Notes under the pieces: generated by a model
What the model was told of the DNA's origin: nothing
Database searches by the model: none
The model's input: the letters and a program-made list of their open reading frames with translations, nothing else
Position numbers and translations under genes: made by a program
NCBI RefSeq assembly: GCF_017355885.1
Contig: NZ_JAFEUU010000001.1
Location: forward strand, 62,001-126,000
Reading direction: 5' to 3'
Source: Sabulicella rubraurantiaca
GTDB taxonomy: Bacteria > Pseudomonadota > Alphaproteobacteria > Acetobacterales > Acetobacteraceae
Length of the DNA stretch: 64,000 bases
Part shown: positions 25,750 to 34,629 of the stretch, one piece after another
Layout: each line of letters opens with the position of its first letter
How positions within the stretch are numbered: the first letter of the stretch is position 1

Positions 25750-26424
25750 TCAGCCCCCCTCGCACCCCTTTTCCTTCAGGCTGGCCGGGACCCAGTCGCG
25801 CGGCCAGCGCCCGTTGCGGATGTCTTCCTCCGCCTTGATCTCTTTGGCCTGGTGCTGCTCCGCCGCCGCGATCACCGATTCGGCCTCGTCCAGCGGCACC
25901 ACCACCACCCCATCCTCATCGCAGCAGATCAGGTCGCCTGGCATCACCACCTGACCGCCGCAGGAGATCGGGGTGCCGATCTCGCCAGGGCCTTCCTTCC
26001 AGGGGCCCGCCGGGGTGTGGCCCCTGGCCCAGACCCCTAGGTCCATCTTCGCGAGCGAGGCCACGTCCCGCACCGCACCGTCGATGACGACGCCAGCGAT
26101 GCCGCGCACCACGGCATGGCCCAGCATCAGGTCGCCCATCAGCGCCACGGACAGGTCGCCATTGCCGTCGCAGACGATGATGTCGCCGGGCCGGGCCATG
26201 TCCACGGCGCGGTGCAGCATGAGGTTGTCGCCTGAGCGCGCCTTCACGGTGAAGGCCGGGCCCACCAGGCGCTTGCGCCCACCATAGGCGTGGAACGTGC
26301 CGGAAAGCGACTGCATGCGGTTCATCACGTCGCCGATATTGGCGACAGGCACCTTGGCGGCGCGCTGCGCCAGGGCCTGATCCACCCGGCGCTCCACCTC
26401 GCGCACGCGGAATCCGATCGTCAT
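25750..26424 (-). CDS. RraA-family protein (aldolase or RNase-regulator fold)
   Basis: Member of the RraA/HMG-CHA aldolase family (224 aa). Characteristic segments are NIGDVMNRMQSLSG, GDNLMLHRAVDMARPGDIIVCDGNGDLSVALMGDLM and GVVIDGAVRDVASL. The last carries the Arg and Asp residues that bind the divalent metal and 2-oxo acid in the aldolases. It could be an oxaloacetate decarboxylase or HMG aldolase; the sequence does not decide. The start ATG at 26424 follows GGAGGAG. A longer frame upstream is not used. Confidence 0.85.
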   Translation of the reverse strand: MTIGFRVREVERRVDQALAQRAAKVPVANIGDVMNRMQSLSGTFHAYGGRKRLVGPAFTVKARSGDNLMLHRAVDMARPGDIIVCDGNGDLSVALMGDLMLGHAVVRGIAGVVIDGAVRDVASLAKMDLGVWARGHTPAGPWKEGPGEIGTPISCGGQVVMPGDLICCDEDGVVVVPLDEAESVIAAAEQHQAKEIKAEEDIRNGRWPRDWVPASLKEKGCEGG

Positions 26425-26549
26425 TCTGTCTCCTCCTCGGATGGGCTTGAATCGGCGGAGCGCACCACGGATCGAGCCGTCCCGCCAGGGGTGGACAGCG
26501 CACGAGTCCGAGTCGCGCGGAAGCGGCATGTGCGCGGTGCAGGGTTCAT

Positions 26550-26575
26550 GCAAGCTTCACGTGCAACGCAAGCTT
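26550..26575. repeat. Direct repeat GCAAGCTT upstream of the lpxH-like gene
   Basis: GCAAGCTT occurs at 26550-26557 and again at 26568-26575, an 18-bp period, in the 192-bp divergent region between the RraA-like gene and the lipid gene cluster. It could be a tandem operator or chance. Confidence 0.35.
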
Positions 26576-26616
26576 TCTCGCCGCATTGCCGCAGCAGGCA
26601 GAACGGAATCCGGCGC

Positions 26617-27393
26617 ATGTTGCAGGCCCGCAGCGTCTTCGTCTCGGACATCCATCTCGGGACGCGTGGTGCCCGCGCCGACATGCTCCTCGACCTCCTG
26701 CGCGAGGTGAAGTGCGAGCATCTCTACCTCGTCGGTGACGTGGTGGATGGTTGGCGCCTCCGCAAATCCTGGTACTGGCAGCCCGAGTTCAGCGAGGTGA
26801 TCCGCGCCGTCATCGCCCTGTCGCAATCCGGCGTGAACGTCACCTACATCCCCGGCAATCACGACGAGATTTTCCGGGATTGGCTCCATCTCGACGTCGC
26901 GGGTGTGCGCATCCGCCGCGAGGCCGTGCATATCGGCGCGGATGGCCGCCGTTTCCTTGTCATGCATGGCGACGAGTTCGACGGTGTGATCCGCTACGCC
27001 AAGTTTCTCGCTTATCTGGGCGACTGGGCCTACGACACGGCCCTCGTGCTGAACCGATGGTTCAACGTGGCCCGGCGCAAGCTCGGCTATCCCTACTGGT
27101 CGCTTTCCGCTTGGCTGAAACGGCAGGTGAAGGAGGCGGTGAAGGCCATTGACCGCTTCGAGGTCGCGCTGGCCAACGAGGCGAAGCGGCGCGGGCTGGA
27201 CGGGGTGATCTGCGGCCATATCCACCACGCGGAGATGCGCCACGTGCATGGCGTGCTCTACATGAATGATGGCGACTGGGTGGAAAGCTGCACAGCCCTG
27301 GTCGAGCACGCGGATGGCCGCTTCGAGTTGGTGGACTGGCCGGCCCGCATGCGCGCCCGCGAGGCGGCGGAGACGGTGGACGCGCTGGCGTGA
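26617..27393 (+). CDS. LpxH-like UDP-2,3-diacylglucosamine diphosphatase / metallophosphatase
   Basis: Calcineurin-like phosphoesterase (258 aa) of the COG2908 group, predicted to release UMP from UDP-2,3-diacylglucosamine in lipid A synthesis. The five metal motifs are clear: SDIHLG, GDVVDGW, GNHDE, MHGDEFD and GHIHHAE. An amphipathic insertion (AYDTALVLNRWFNVARRKLGYPYW) is typical of this subgroup. An upstream ATG at 26548 would add 23 residues, but ATG 26617 fits the family N-terminus. It starts a plus-strand lipid cluster. Many alphaproteobacteria use LpxI for this step, so the substrate could differ. Confidence 0.82.
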   Translation: MLQARSVFVSDIHLGTRGARADMLLDLLREVKCEHLYLVGDVVDGWRLRKSWYWQPEFSEVIRAVIALSQSGVNVTYIPGNHDEIFRDWLHLDVAGVRIRREAVHIGADGRRFLVMHGDEFDGVIRYAKFLAYLGDWAYDTALVLNRWFNVARRKLGYPYWSLSAWLKRQVKEAVKAIDRFEVALANEAKRRGLDGVICGHIHHAEMRHVHGVLYMNDGDWVESCTALVEHADGRFELVDWPARMRAREAAETVDALA

Positions 27394-28418
27394 CGGCACC
27401 AGCAGAGGGGGCGCCGATCCGGCTTCTCCTCATATCCGATGCTTGGCGCCCGCAGGTGAACGGCGTCGTGCGGACGCTCGAGGCGGTCGCCGAAGTGCTT
27501 CGCAAGGAGGGCGACACGGTGGAGGTGATCGGTCCTGATCGCTTTCGCTCCGTCCCGATGCCCTTCTATCCGGAGATCCGCCTCGCCCTGCTGCCGGGCC
27601 GCTTCCTTCCGCGCATGGTCGAGGAGTTGGACCCGACCCATCTGCACATCGCCACGGAGGGGCCGCTCGGACTCGCTGCGCGGCGGCTTTGCCTCCGCCG
27701 AGGTTGGCACTTCACCACGAGCTTCCACACGCGCTTCGCGGAATACGTGGAGGCGCGCACGCGAATCCCGGCCTCGCTCACCTGGGCGTGGCTTCGCCGC
27801 TTCCATGCTTCGGCCAGTGCGACCTTCGCCGCCACCGCCACGTTGCGCGAGGAACTCGCGGCGCGCGGCTTCGGCCGCATCCTGAACTGGACCCGTGGCG
27901 TGAACCTCGCGCTCTTCCGCCCCGAGGGGGCGCGCGATGCCTGGGACGGGCTGGAGCGGCCGATCTGGCTCCATGCCGGGCGCGTCGCGGTGGAGAAGAA
28001 CATCGAGGCTTTCCTGCGCCTCGACCTGCCGGGCACCAAGGTCATTGTCGGGGACGGGCCCCGCCGTCCCGCATTGCAGGCCGCCTTCCCGGATGCGCAT
28101 TTCGCTGGCTGGCGCCATGGCGCGGCCCTGGCCGACGCCTATCGCTCCGCAGACGTGCTCGTCTTCCCGTCCCGCACGGACACGTTCGGCCTCGTAATGC
28201 TGGAGGCAATGGCCTGCGGCACCCCAGTCGCCGCCTTCCCCGTCATGGGGCCGCGCGACGTGGTGGCGGAGGGGGGCGCCCTCGACGAGAATCTGTCTCG
28301 CGCCTGCCGCCTCGCGCTCGAGGTCCCGCGGGAGGCCGCCCTGGCCGTCGCGCGGCGCCATTCCTGGGAGGCGGCGGCCCGGATGCTGCGCGACGGGCTG
28401 GTTCCCATGCGGGTCTAG
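27390..28418 (+). CDS. Family 4 glycosyltransferase (mannosyltransferase-like)
   Basis: GT-B fold glycosyltransferase (342 aa). The N-terminal donor-independent domain starts LLLISDAWRPQVNGVVRTLE. The C-terminal nucleotide-sugar domain carries WLHAGRVAVEKNIEAFL and the EX7E-type motif FPSRTDTFGLVMLEAMACGTPV. It resembles glycolipid mannosyltransferases that act on diacylglycerol glycolipids. GTG overlaps the stop of the preceding phosphatase gene (GTGA). That pairing suggests an envelope glycolipid role. The acceptor is not known. Confidence 0.86.
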   Translation: MTAPAEGAPIRLLLISDAWRPQVNGVVRTLEAVAEVLRKEGDTVEVIGPDRFRSVPMPFYPEIRLALLPGRFLPRMVEELDPTHLHIATEGPLGLAARRLCLRRGWHFTTSFHTRFAEYVEARTRIPASLTWAWLRRFHASASATFAATATLREELAARGFGRILNWTRGVNLALFRPEGARDAWDGLERPIWLHAGRVAVEKNIEAFLRLDLPGTKVIVGDGPRRPALQAAFPDAHFAGWRHGAALADAYRSADVLVFPSRTDTFGLVMLEAMACGTPVAAFPVMGPRDVVAEGGALDENLSRACRLALEVPREAALAVARRHSWEAAARMLRDGLVPMRV

Positions 28419-28460
28419 GCTTGCGCCGTCGGGCGCGCCGTGCCACGGCCCGGGGTGACG

Positions 28461-29117
28461 ATGCTGCGCCGGATCACGCGACACCCTGCCTTCCAGACCG
28501 GCGCCGCCCGGCTCCTGGGCCTATACCTCGCCTTCGTGTACCGCACGACGCGCTGGCGCATCCTGGGCTGGGAGCATGTCGAGGCGACGGGCGGGCGCTT
28601 CGTCCTGGCTTTCTGGCATGAAATGCTGCCTCTCATGCCGCAGCTGATGCTGGAGGCGCGGAACCGGGACTTCGCCTCCAGGGCGCATGTGCTGGTCTCG
28701 CGCCACCGGGATGGGCGCCTCATCGGCCACGTGGTGGATCGCTTCGGGATTCGCCTCGTCCATGCTTCCTCTTCGCGCGGCGGGGCGGCGGGGTTGTTGT
28801 CCCTCCTGCGACTGACCCGGGCCGGGGAGGTGGTGGCGATCACCCCAGACGGGCCGCGTGGCCCACGCCGCGTTGCCGCACCCGGCATCGCGCAACTGGC
28901 CACCATGGCGCGCTTGCCCGTGGTGGCAGCGGCCGCCTTCACCTCGCGCGGCATCCGCCTGCGCTCCTGGGACCGCATGGTGGTGCCGCTGCCTTTTGGC
29001 CGGGCCGCACTGGCGCTGGAACCGCCCGTCCCGCACGAAGCCGGGCTGCCCGCCATCGAGGCGGCGCTGAACGCCGCCGCCGCCCGCGCCGAGGCCGAGG
29101 CGCGACCGCCCGCATGA
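28461..29117 (+). CDS. DUF374-type lysophospholipid acyltransferase family protein
   Basis: Membrane-associated acyltransferase (218 aa) of the DUF374 LPLAT branch. It has FWHEMLPLMPQLM (the acyltransferase histidine), VSRHRDGRLIGHVVDRFG, and PDGPRGPRRVAAPGIAQLA. Members sit beside waaA and lpxK in many alphaproteobacteria and probably act on lipid A or a related lipid. ATG at 28461 has GGGG upstream; GTG at 28440 would add seven residues. It overlaps waaA by 4 bp. Confidence 0.85.
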   Translation: MLRRITRHPAFQTGAARLLGLYLAFVYRTTRWRILGWEHVEATGGRFVLAFWHEMLPLMPQLMLEARNRDFASRAHVLVSRHRDGRLIGHVVDRFGIRLVHASSSRGGAAGLLSLLRLTRAGEVVAITPDGPRGPRRVAAPGIAQLATMARLPVVAAAAFTSRGIRLRSWDRMVVPLPFGRAALALEPPVPHEAGLPAIEAALNAAAARAEAEARPPA

Positions 29118-30361
29118 GCACGCTCTGGCACGGGCTGGCCGCGATCGCCGCGCCGGCGCTCCGGTTGCACCTGCGCCGCCGTGCCCGGCGCGGCAAGGAG
29201 GATCCGTCCCGCCTCGCCGAGCGCGAAGGCTATGGCGCTGCCCGCCCGGAGGGGCGCGTCTTCTGGCTTCATGCCGCCAGCGTCGGCGAGAGCCTGTCCG
29301 TCCTGCCGTTGCTCGAGGCGCTTCTGACGCGCGACCCGTGCCTCTCCGTCCTGCTCACCACCGGCACCGTCACCTCCGCGACGCTGCTGCCGAAGCGCCT
29401 GCCAGAAGCGCTGGCGCACCGCGTACACCATCGCTACGCGCCGCTCGACGTGCCGGGCTGGGTGGAGCGCTTCCTCGATGGCTGGCGCCCCGATGCTGCC
29501 GGCTTCGTCGAGAGCGAGTTGTGGCCCAACACCCTCTCAGAGCTCGTCCGGCGCGGCATCCCGGTGGCGCTGATCAATGCTCGGCTCTCCGCCCGCTCCT
29601 TCGAGCGCTGGCGTCGCTGGGCGCCGGGCCTCGCCGGGCGGCTACTCGGTGGATTGTCGCTGGTCTTGCCGCGATCTGCCGAGGATGCCGAGCGTGTCTC
29701 GGCACTCGGTGCAAGGCGCGTCGCCGCCCCAGCCGATCTCAAGCAATCCGCCGCACCCCTTCCGGCGGATCCGGACGCCCTGGCGGAATTGCGAGCGGCC
29801 ATCGGTGCGCGACCGATGCTGCTGGCTGCCTCCACCCATCCGGGCGAGGAGGAGCAGGTGGCCGCTGCTCACCGGGCGAGCGGGGTGCCGGGCCTCCTGA
29901 CGATCCTCGCCCCTCGCCATCCCGAGCGCGGCGCGGAGTTGGCCGGTCTCACCGGTGCGAGAAAGCGCTCCGAGGGAGCGTTGCCGGATGGCGGCCCCTT
30001 CTACGTCGCGGACACGATCGGCGAGCTTGGGGTATTCTACCGGCTCGCCGGGGTTTCCTTCATCGGCGGCAGCCTGATTCCGCATGGCGGACAGAATCCG
30101 CTGGAGGCGGTGCGGCTCAGCTGCCCCGTGTTGATGGGGCCGCACCGGCAGAATTTCACCGAGCAGACGGAGGCCCTGATCGCCGCGGGGGCCCTGCGTC
30201 CGGTCGCCGATGCCGCCGCGCTGGCGGAGGCAGTACATGACGTGCTAACGAATCCCGCCTCGGCGGACGCGATGCGTCGCGCGGCCGGGGGCTTCGCCGA
30301 TGCGGCCGCACATGTGCCGGCCCGCATGGCGGAGGAGTTGCTGGGCCTGATGCCGGGCTGA
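29114..30361 (+). CDS. waaA: Kdo transferase (3-deoxy-D-manno-octulosonic acid transferase)
   Basis: Transfers Kdo from CMP-Kdo to lipid IVA at the inner membrane (415 aa). Family motifs are HAASVGESLSVLPLL, LTTGTVTSATLLPKRLPE, FVESELWPNTLSEL, NARLSARSFERW and GGSLIPHGGQNPLEAVRL. An N-terminal hydrophobic segment anchors it. It starts ATGA over the acyltransferase stop and is followed 17 bp later by lpxK. Whether one or two Kdo units are added cannot be told. Confidence 0.94.
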   Translation: MSTLWHGLAAIAAPALRLHLRRRARRGKEDPSRLAEREGYGAARPEGRVFWLHAASVGESLSVLPLLEALLTRDPCLSVLLTTGTVTSATLLPKRLPEALAHRVHHRYAPLDVPGWVERFLDGWRPDAAGFVESELWPNTLSELVRRGIPVALINARLSARSFERWRRWAPGLAGRLLGGLSLVLPRSAEDAERVSALGARRVAAPADLKQSAAPLPADPDALAELRAAIGARPMLLAASTHPGEEEQVAAAHRASGVPGLLTILAPRHPERGAELAGLTGARKRSEGALPDGGPFYVADTIGELGVFYRLAGVSFIGGSLIPHGGQNPLEAVRLSCPVLMGPHRQNFTEQTEALIAAGALRPVADAAALAEAVHDVLTNPASADAMRRAAGGFADAAAHVPARMAEELLGLMPG

Positions 30362-30378
30362 ACCCCGCCGGGCCGCTA

Positions 30379-31389
30379 GTGAAGGAGACGAAGGCCATCG
30401 GCATCCGTGCCCCCGAATTCTGGGGACGCGGCGGGGGAATCTGGCCCCTGCTGCTCCGCCCTGCCGCAGCAGCCTATGCCCGCGCCACCGCGCGCCGCGT
30501 GGCCAAGCCCGGCTGGAAGGCGCCCGTGCCGGTGATCTGCTGCGGCGGCGCCACGGCTGGCGGCGCGGGCAAGACCACCCTGGCGCTGGAGGTGGGAAGT
30601 CGCCTCGCCGCGCGCGGACTCTCGCCGCACTTCCTCCTGCGCGGCTATGGCGGATCGCTGAAGGGCCCGGTCCGGGTGGACCCGGCGGAGCATGACAGCA
30701 GCAAGGTGGGGGACGAGGCCCTGCTTCTCGCTGCGCTGGCACCCACCTGGGTCAGCGCCGACCGCGCAGAGGGTGCGCGGCGCGCCGTGGCGGCGGGGGC
30801 GGGCGTCGTCATCATGGATGACGGGCTGCAGAACCCGACGCTCGAGAAATCCCTCGCCCTGCTGACCATCGACGGGTCGTACGGCTTCGGCAACCGCCAC
30901 GTCATCCCGGCCGGGCCGCTGCGCGAACCCGTCGCGATGGTCGCCGCGCGCTGCCAGGCGGCCGTGCTGGTCGGCGAGGACGAGACCGGCGCGCTGGCCG
31001 CCCTGCCGCCGAGCTTGCCGGTGCTGCGCGCCTCGCTGGTTCCGGGGCCCGAGATGGAGGAGCTGCGCGGCGGAAGCGTCTTCGCCTTCTGCGGCATCGG
31101 CAATCCGCGCAAGTTCTTCAACACGCTGCGGACCGGCGGTGCCGTGGTGGCTGGCAGCGAGGCCTTCGCGGACCACTACCCCTTCGATGCGAGCGACCTG
31201 ACCCGCCTTCTCGCCGAGGCAGAGAAGCTGTCTGCCACTCCGGTCACCACGCGCAAGGATTGGGTCCGCATTCCGGTCGAGTTCCGGTCGCGGGTGAAGG
31301 TGGTCAGCGTCTCCCTCCAATGGGAAGACGAGGCTGCCTTCGAGGCGCTGCTGCGCGGCTGCGGCGCGACTCAGCCCGCCGCTACTTGA
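30379..31389 (+). CDS. lpxK: Tetraacyldisaccharide 4'-kinase
   Basis: Phosphorylates the 4' position of the lipid A disaccharide precursor at the inner-membrane face (336 aa). The P-loop reads GGATAGGAGKTTLAL, a slight variant of the family GGxxxGGTGKTP. Other motifs are LLRGYGGSLKGPVRVDP, SKVGDEALLLA, IMDDGLQNPTLEKSL and FCGIGNPRKFFNTLR. The start is GTG at 30379. Its end overlaps the convergent dctM gene by 8 bp. It closes the lipid A cluster. Confidence 0.94.
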   Translation: MKETKAIGIRAPEFWGRGGGIWPLLLRPAAAAYARATARRVAKPGWKAPVPVICCGGATAGGAGKTTLALEVGSRLAARGLSPHFLLRGYGGSLKGPVRVDPAEHDSSKVGDEALLLAALAPTWVSADRAEGARRAVAAGAGVVIMDDGLQNPTLEKSLALLTIDGSYGFGNRHVIPAGPLREPVAMVAARCQAAVLVGEDETGALAALPPSLPVLRASLVPGPEMEELRGGSVFAFCGIGNPRKFFNTLRTGGAVVAGSEAFADHYPFDASDLTRLLAEAEKLSATPVTTRKDWVRIPVEFRSRVKVVSVSLQWEDEAAFEALLRGCGATQPAAT

Positions 31390-32950
31390 ACAGCACCGAG
31401 GGCAGCCAGGTCGCAAGCGCCGGAAAGGCCACCACCAGCCCAAGCCCGACAAGCTGGAGGCCGACGAAGGGCAGGATGCCGCGATAGACATCCTGCGAGG
31501 TGACGCCCGGCGGCAGCACGCCCTGAATGTAAAACAGGGTCGGCCCAAGCGGCGGAGTCAGAAACGATGTCTGCAGGTTGACGGCAATCAGCACGCCAAG
31601 CCAGATCGGGTCCACGCCCATCTGAAGCAGCACCGGCCCGACAATGGGGATCACGATGATCGCGATCTCCACGAAGTCGAGCGGGAAGCCGAGCACGAAG
31701 ACGATCAGCATCACCACCAGCAGGGCGCCGTACTTCCCGCCCGGGATCATCTCCAGGAACCCGCGGATCAGGTCGTCCCCGCCGAGGCCGCGAAACACCA
31801 GCGAGAACAAGGTCGCGCCGATGAGCGTGGCGAAGATCATCGCCGTCACGCTCATGGTGGCGTGAGAAACGGAGCCGAGCACGCCCCCGCGGAACGCCCG
31901 CCGCAGCGCTTCCAGCATGCCGTAGGCGAGGCCCAGCGCCAAAACGAGCGCGACCCAGGTCGCGGCCAAATCGGCATCCGACACCTCTTGCCGCCCCAGG
32001 CGCATGTCGAAGATGGACCCCAGCGCGACCAGCGATATGGCGCAGATCGCGCCGATATAGATGGGCCATGGCTTGCCGCGCTCGACCCGCAGCCCGGCCA
32101 GCAGCGTCGCGCCCACCGCCCCGACGGAAGCGGCCTCGGTCGGCGTGGCAATGCCGGCGAGGATGGAGCCAAGCACGGCAACGATCAGCGCGATGGGCGG
32201 CACCAGCGCATGTGCGAGCTGCCAGCCGGTGACATGCTCCGCCTCGCCGCGCGGCATGGCTGGCCCCACCTCCGGTCGCAGCCAGGAGAGGGTGAGCTGG
32301 TAGAGGATGTACAGGCCGGCGAGCATCAGCCCCGGGATCATCGAGCCGGCGAAGAGCTGCCCGACCGAGATGGTCTCGACGCTGAACAGGCCCTGCGCCA
32401 GCTGCGCCTGCTGATAGGCGGCGGCTAGCACCTCGCCCAAGATGACCATGACGGTGGAGGGCGGGATGATCTGCCCAAGCGTCCCGGCTGCGCAGATGGA
32501 GCCGGTGGCGAAGCCGGGCTCGTAGCCGCGCTTCATCATGGCGGGGAGGGCGATCAGCCCCATGGTCACGACGGTGGCGCCGACGATGCCGGTCGAGGCT
32601 GCCAGCAGCGCGCCCACCACCGATACGGAGACCGCCAGACCGCCGCGCACGGTGCCGAAGAGCCGGCCCATCGCCTCCAGGAGTTCAGGCGCGATGCGGG
32701 ACCTTTCCAGCATCATGCCCATGAAGATGAAGAGCGGGATGGCGATCAGCACCTCGCTCGTCATCGTGCCGAAGAGGCGCTGCGCCAAGGCGCCCAGCAT
32801 GAACGGGTCGAAGGCGCCGAACAGGATGCCCAGGCCGGCGAAGATGATGGAGCATCCGGTCAGGATGAACACCACTGGGATGCCCGTCATGATGAGGGTG
32901 CACAGCGCCACCATCATCAGGAGGTCGAGGATGGAGCCGATGCTCGTCAT
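31382..32950 (-). CDS. dctM: TRAP transporter large permease (DctM)
   Basis: Large membrane subunit of a DctPQM TRAP transporter (522 aa, longer than the usual ~430, as in the DctM subgroup with extra spans). Family segments include AIPLFIFMGMMLERS, ALLAASTGIVGATVVTMGLIALPAMMKRGY, GTLGQIIPPSTVMVILG and VNLQTSFLTPPLGPTLFYIQG. The ATG at 32950 overlaps the dctQ stop (ATGA). The open frame upstream of it is not used. It is the last gene of the minus-strand hut-TRAP run. Confidence 0.92.
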   Translation of the reverse strand: MTSIGSILDLLMMVALCTLIMTGIPVVFILTGCSIIFAGLGILFGAFDPFMLGALAQRLFGTMTSEVLIAIPLFIFMGMMLERSRIAPELLEAMGRLFGTVRGGLAVSVSVVGALLAASTGIVGATVVTMGLIALPAMMKRGYEPGFATGSICAAGTLGQIIPPSTVMVILGEVLAAAYQQAQLAQGLFSVETISVGQLFAGSMIPGLMLAGLYILYQLTLSWLRPEVGPAMPRGEAEHVTGWQLAHALVPPIALIVAVLGSILAGIATPTEAASVGAVGATLLAGLRVERGKPWPIYIGAICAISLVALGSIFDMRLGRQEVSDADLAATWVALVLALGLAYGMLEALRRAFRGGVLGSVSHATMSVTAMIFATLIGATLFSLVFRGLGGDDLIRGFLEMIPGGKYGALLVVMLIVFVLGFPLDFVEIAIIVIPIVGPVLLQMGVDPIWLGVLIAVNLQTSFLTPPLGPTLFYIQGVLPPGVTSQDVYRGILPFVGLQLVGLGLVVAFPALATWLPSVLFK

Positions 32951-33495
32951 GCCTCGCCCACCGTACGGCGCGAGGGGAAGAGCACGTCGGCCGTGCCGGT
33001 GATCACCGCCAGCGACCGGAGCAGCAGCGACAGGCCCTGGATGGCGAGCAGCCCCGCCATCACTAGGATCAGCGCCTTCAGATAGGGCTGGAAGGGCAGG
33101 CCCCCGTATTGCATCGGCCCTTCGCCCATGCGGAAGGACATCGAGACGTAGCCCCAGGACGACCAGACCAGAAGCCAGCAGAATGGCAGGATCGTCACCA
33201 GCACGCCGACGAGGTCCATCCACGCCTTGCCGCGTTCGGACCAGCGTCCGTAGAAGAAATCCACGCGCACATGTGCATCGATCAGCAGCGCGTAGCCGAT
33301 CGCCAGCATGAACAGCATGGCGTGGACATAGATGACCCCTTCCTGCATTCCGATGAAGGAAGTGCCGAAGGCGTAGCGCAGCACCACCACCGAGAATTGC
33401 AGCAGCACCAGCAGCACCGCGAGCCAGCGTACCGCCATGCCGATGGCCCGCGATACGGCGTCGATGCCGTTCGCGAGGGTGACGAGTGCGCGCAA
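32947..33495 (-). CDS. dctQ: TRAP transporter small permease (DctQ)
   Basis: Four-span membrane subunit (182 aa) with WLAVLLVLLQFSVVVLRYAFG, the DctQ-type GVIYVHAMLFMLAIGYALLIDAHVRVDFF and a short charged tail. It lies 4 bp downstream of dctP and overlaps dctM. Length and topology are normal for the family. Confidence 0.92.
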   Translation of the reverse strand: MRALVTLANGIDAVSRAIGMAVRWLAVLLVLLQFSVVVLRYAFGTSFIGMQEGVIYVHAMLFMLAIGYALLIDAHVRVDFFYGRWSERGKAWMDLVGVLVTILPFCWLLVWSSWGYVSMSFRMGEGPMQYGGLPFQPYLKALILVMAGLLAIQGLSLLLRSLAVITGTADVLFPSRRTVGEA

Positions 33496-33499
33496 GAAC

Positions 33500-34585
33500 T
33501 CAGCCCCGACGGATCGCAGCGCCGCGCGCGTTGAAGATCGCGCCGTAGCTCTGCATCATGTAGGTCTGTGTCCGCTCGCGATACGTCGCATAGCTGTCCG
33601 CGATCTGCTTCACCTGCGCGTCCGAATGGCTGCGATACTCGGCCATCATGTCGGCTGCCGTGTTAGCGAAGACCTGCAGCAGCTCGCGCGGCACCTCTCG
33701 CACCGTCACGCCGTGGCGCGACACCAGCTCCTGCAGTGCGATCGGATGGCGCGTGTCGTATTCCGTCGTCGTCTCCTCATGCAGGGACATGGCAGCGATG
33801 CGAACGATGGCCTTCAGCTCGTCGGAGAGGGCGTTCCAGCGCGCCATGTTGATGCCGATCTCCTCGGCCGAGGAGGGCTCCTGCACGCCGGGGTAGTAGT
33901 AATTCTTCGCCACTTGGTGCAGGCCGAGCGGAAGGTCGGAGAAGGGACCGACGAATTCGGCGGCATCGATGGTGCCGGATTGCAGCGCAGAGAAGATCTC
34001 GCCCGCCGGCAGGGTCACGACGGAGGCGCCGGCGCGGCGGAACATCTCGCCGCCCAGCCCGGCGGTGCGGAAGCGCAGGCCCCGGAAATCGTCGGCGGAG
34101 CGGATCTCGCGCCGGAAGAAGCCCATCCATTGCGGGCCACTGTCGCCGACGATGAAGGGCTTGATGCCGAAGCGGCCATACATCTGGTCGTAGAGTGCCT
34201 GCCCGCCGCCATGCATCATCCAGCCCTGGCGCTCGTAGGCCGTGAGGCCGAACGGGAAGGAGCCGAAGAAGCCAATGCCAGGGCTTTTCGAAATCCAGAA
34301 GGAGGGCACGCCATGGTAGAGATCCGCCGTGCCTGCCGCCACCGCGTCGAAGGCGCCCGGTGCCGGCACCACCTCGCCCGCCGCGAAGAGGCGAACCGTC
34401 AGGCGGCCGCCGGATAGCTGGCCGATGCGGTCCGCGCAGCGCTGCGCCGCCACGCCGGGACCGGGCAGGTTGCGCGGCCAGATCGTGACCATGCGCCACT
34501 CGATCCGCCCTTGGGACAGGGCAGGGGTGGCGAGGGCCGCCGCGCCGGCGGCGGCCGAGGCGGCGAGGACGTTGCGGCGCTGCAT
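33500..34585 (-). CDS. dctP: TRAP transporter solute receptor (DctP, TakP-like)
   Basis: Periplasmic receptor (361 aa) with signal peptide MQRRNVLAASAAAGAAALA cleaved near LSQG. The ligand-binding arginine of the family lies in FRGLRFRTAG. AEFVGPFSDLPLGLHQVAKNYYYPGVQEP resembles TakP-type receptors for 2-oxo acids, which often bind with a cation. It is 44 bp downstream of the dioxygenase-like gene. The ligand is unknown; its position downstream of hut genes suggests a histidine-pathway or related carboxylate, which is inference. Confidence 0.9.
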   Translation of the reverse strand: MQRRNVLAASAAAGAAALATPALSQGRIEWRMVTIWPRNLPGPGVAAQRCADRIGQLSGGRLTVRLFAAGEVVPAPGAFDAVAAGTADLYHGVPSFWISKSPGIGFFGSFPFGLTAYERQGWMMHGGGQALYDQMYGRFGIKPFIVGDSGPQWMGFFRREIRSADDFRGLRFRTAGLGGEMFRRAGASVVTLPAGEIFSALQSGTIDAAEFVGPFSDLPLGLHQVAKNYYYPGVQEPSSAEEIGINMARWNALSDELKAIVRIAAMSLHEETTTEYDTRHPIALQELVSRHGVTVREVPRELLQVFANTAADMMAEYRSHSDAQVKQIADSYATYRERTQTYMMQSYGAIFNARGAAIRRG

Positions 34586-34629
34586 GGTTGTCTCTCCGGA
34601 TGCGCGGGGAAGTTGGCAGAGGCGGAGCC

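Noticed and set aside
31382-31389. Frameshift or truncation where lpxK and dctM overlap
   Set aside because: Both proteins are full length; the 8-bp overlap is simply convergent packing.
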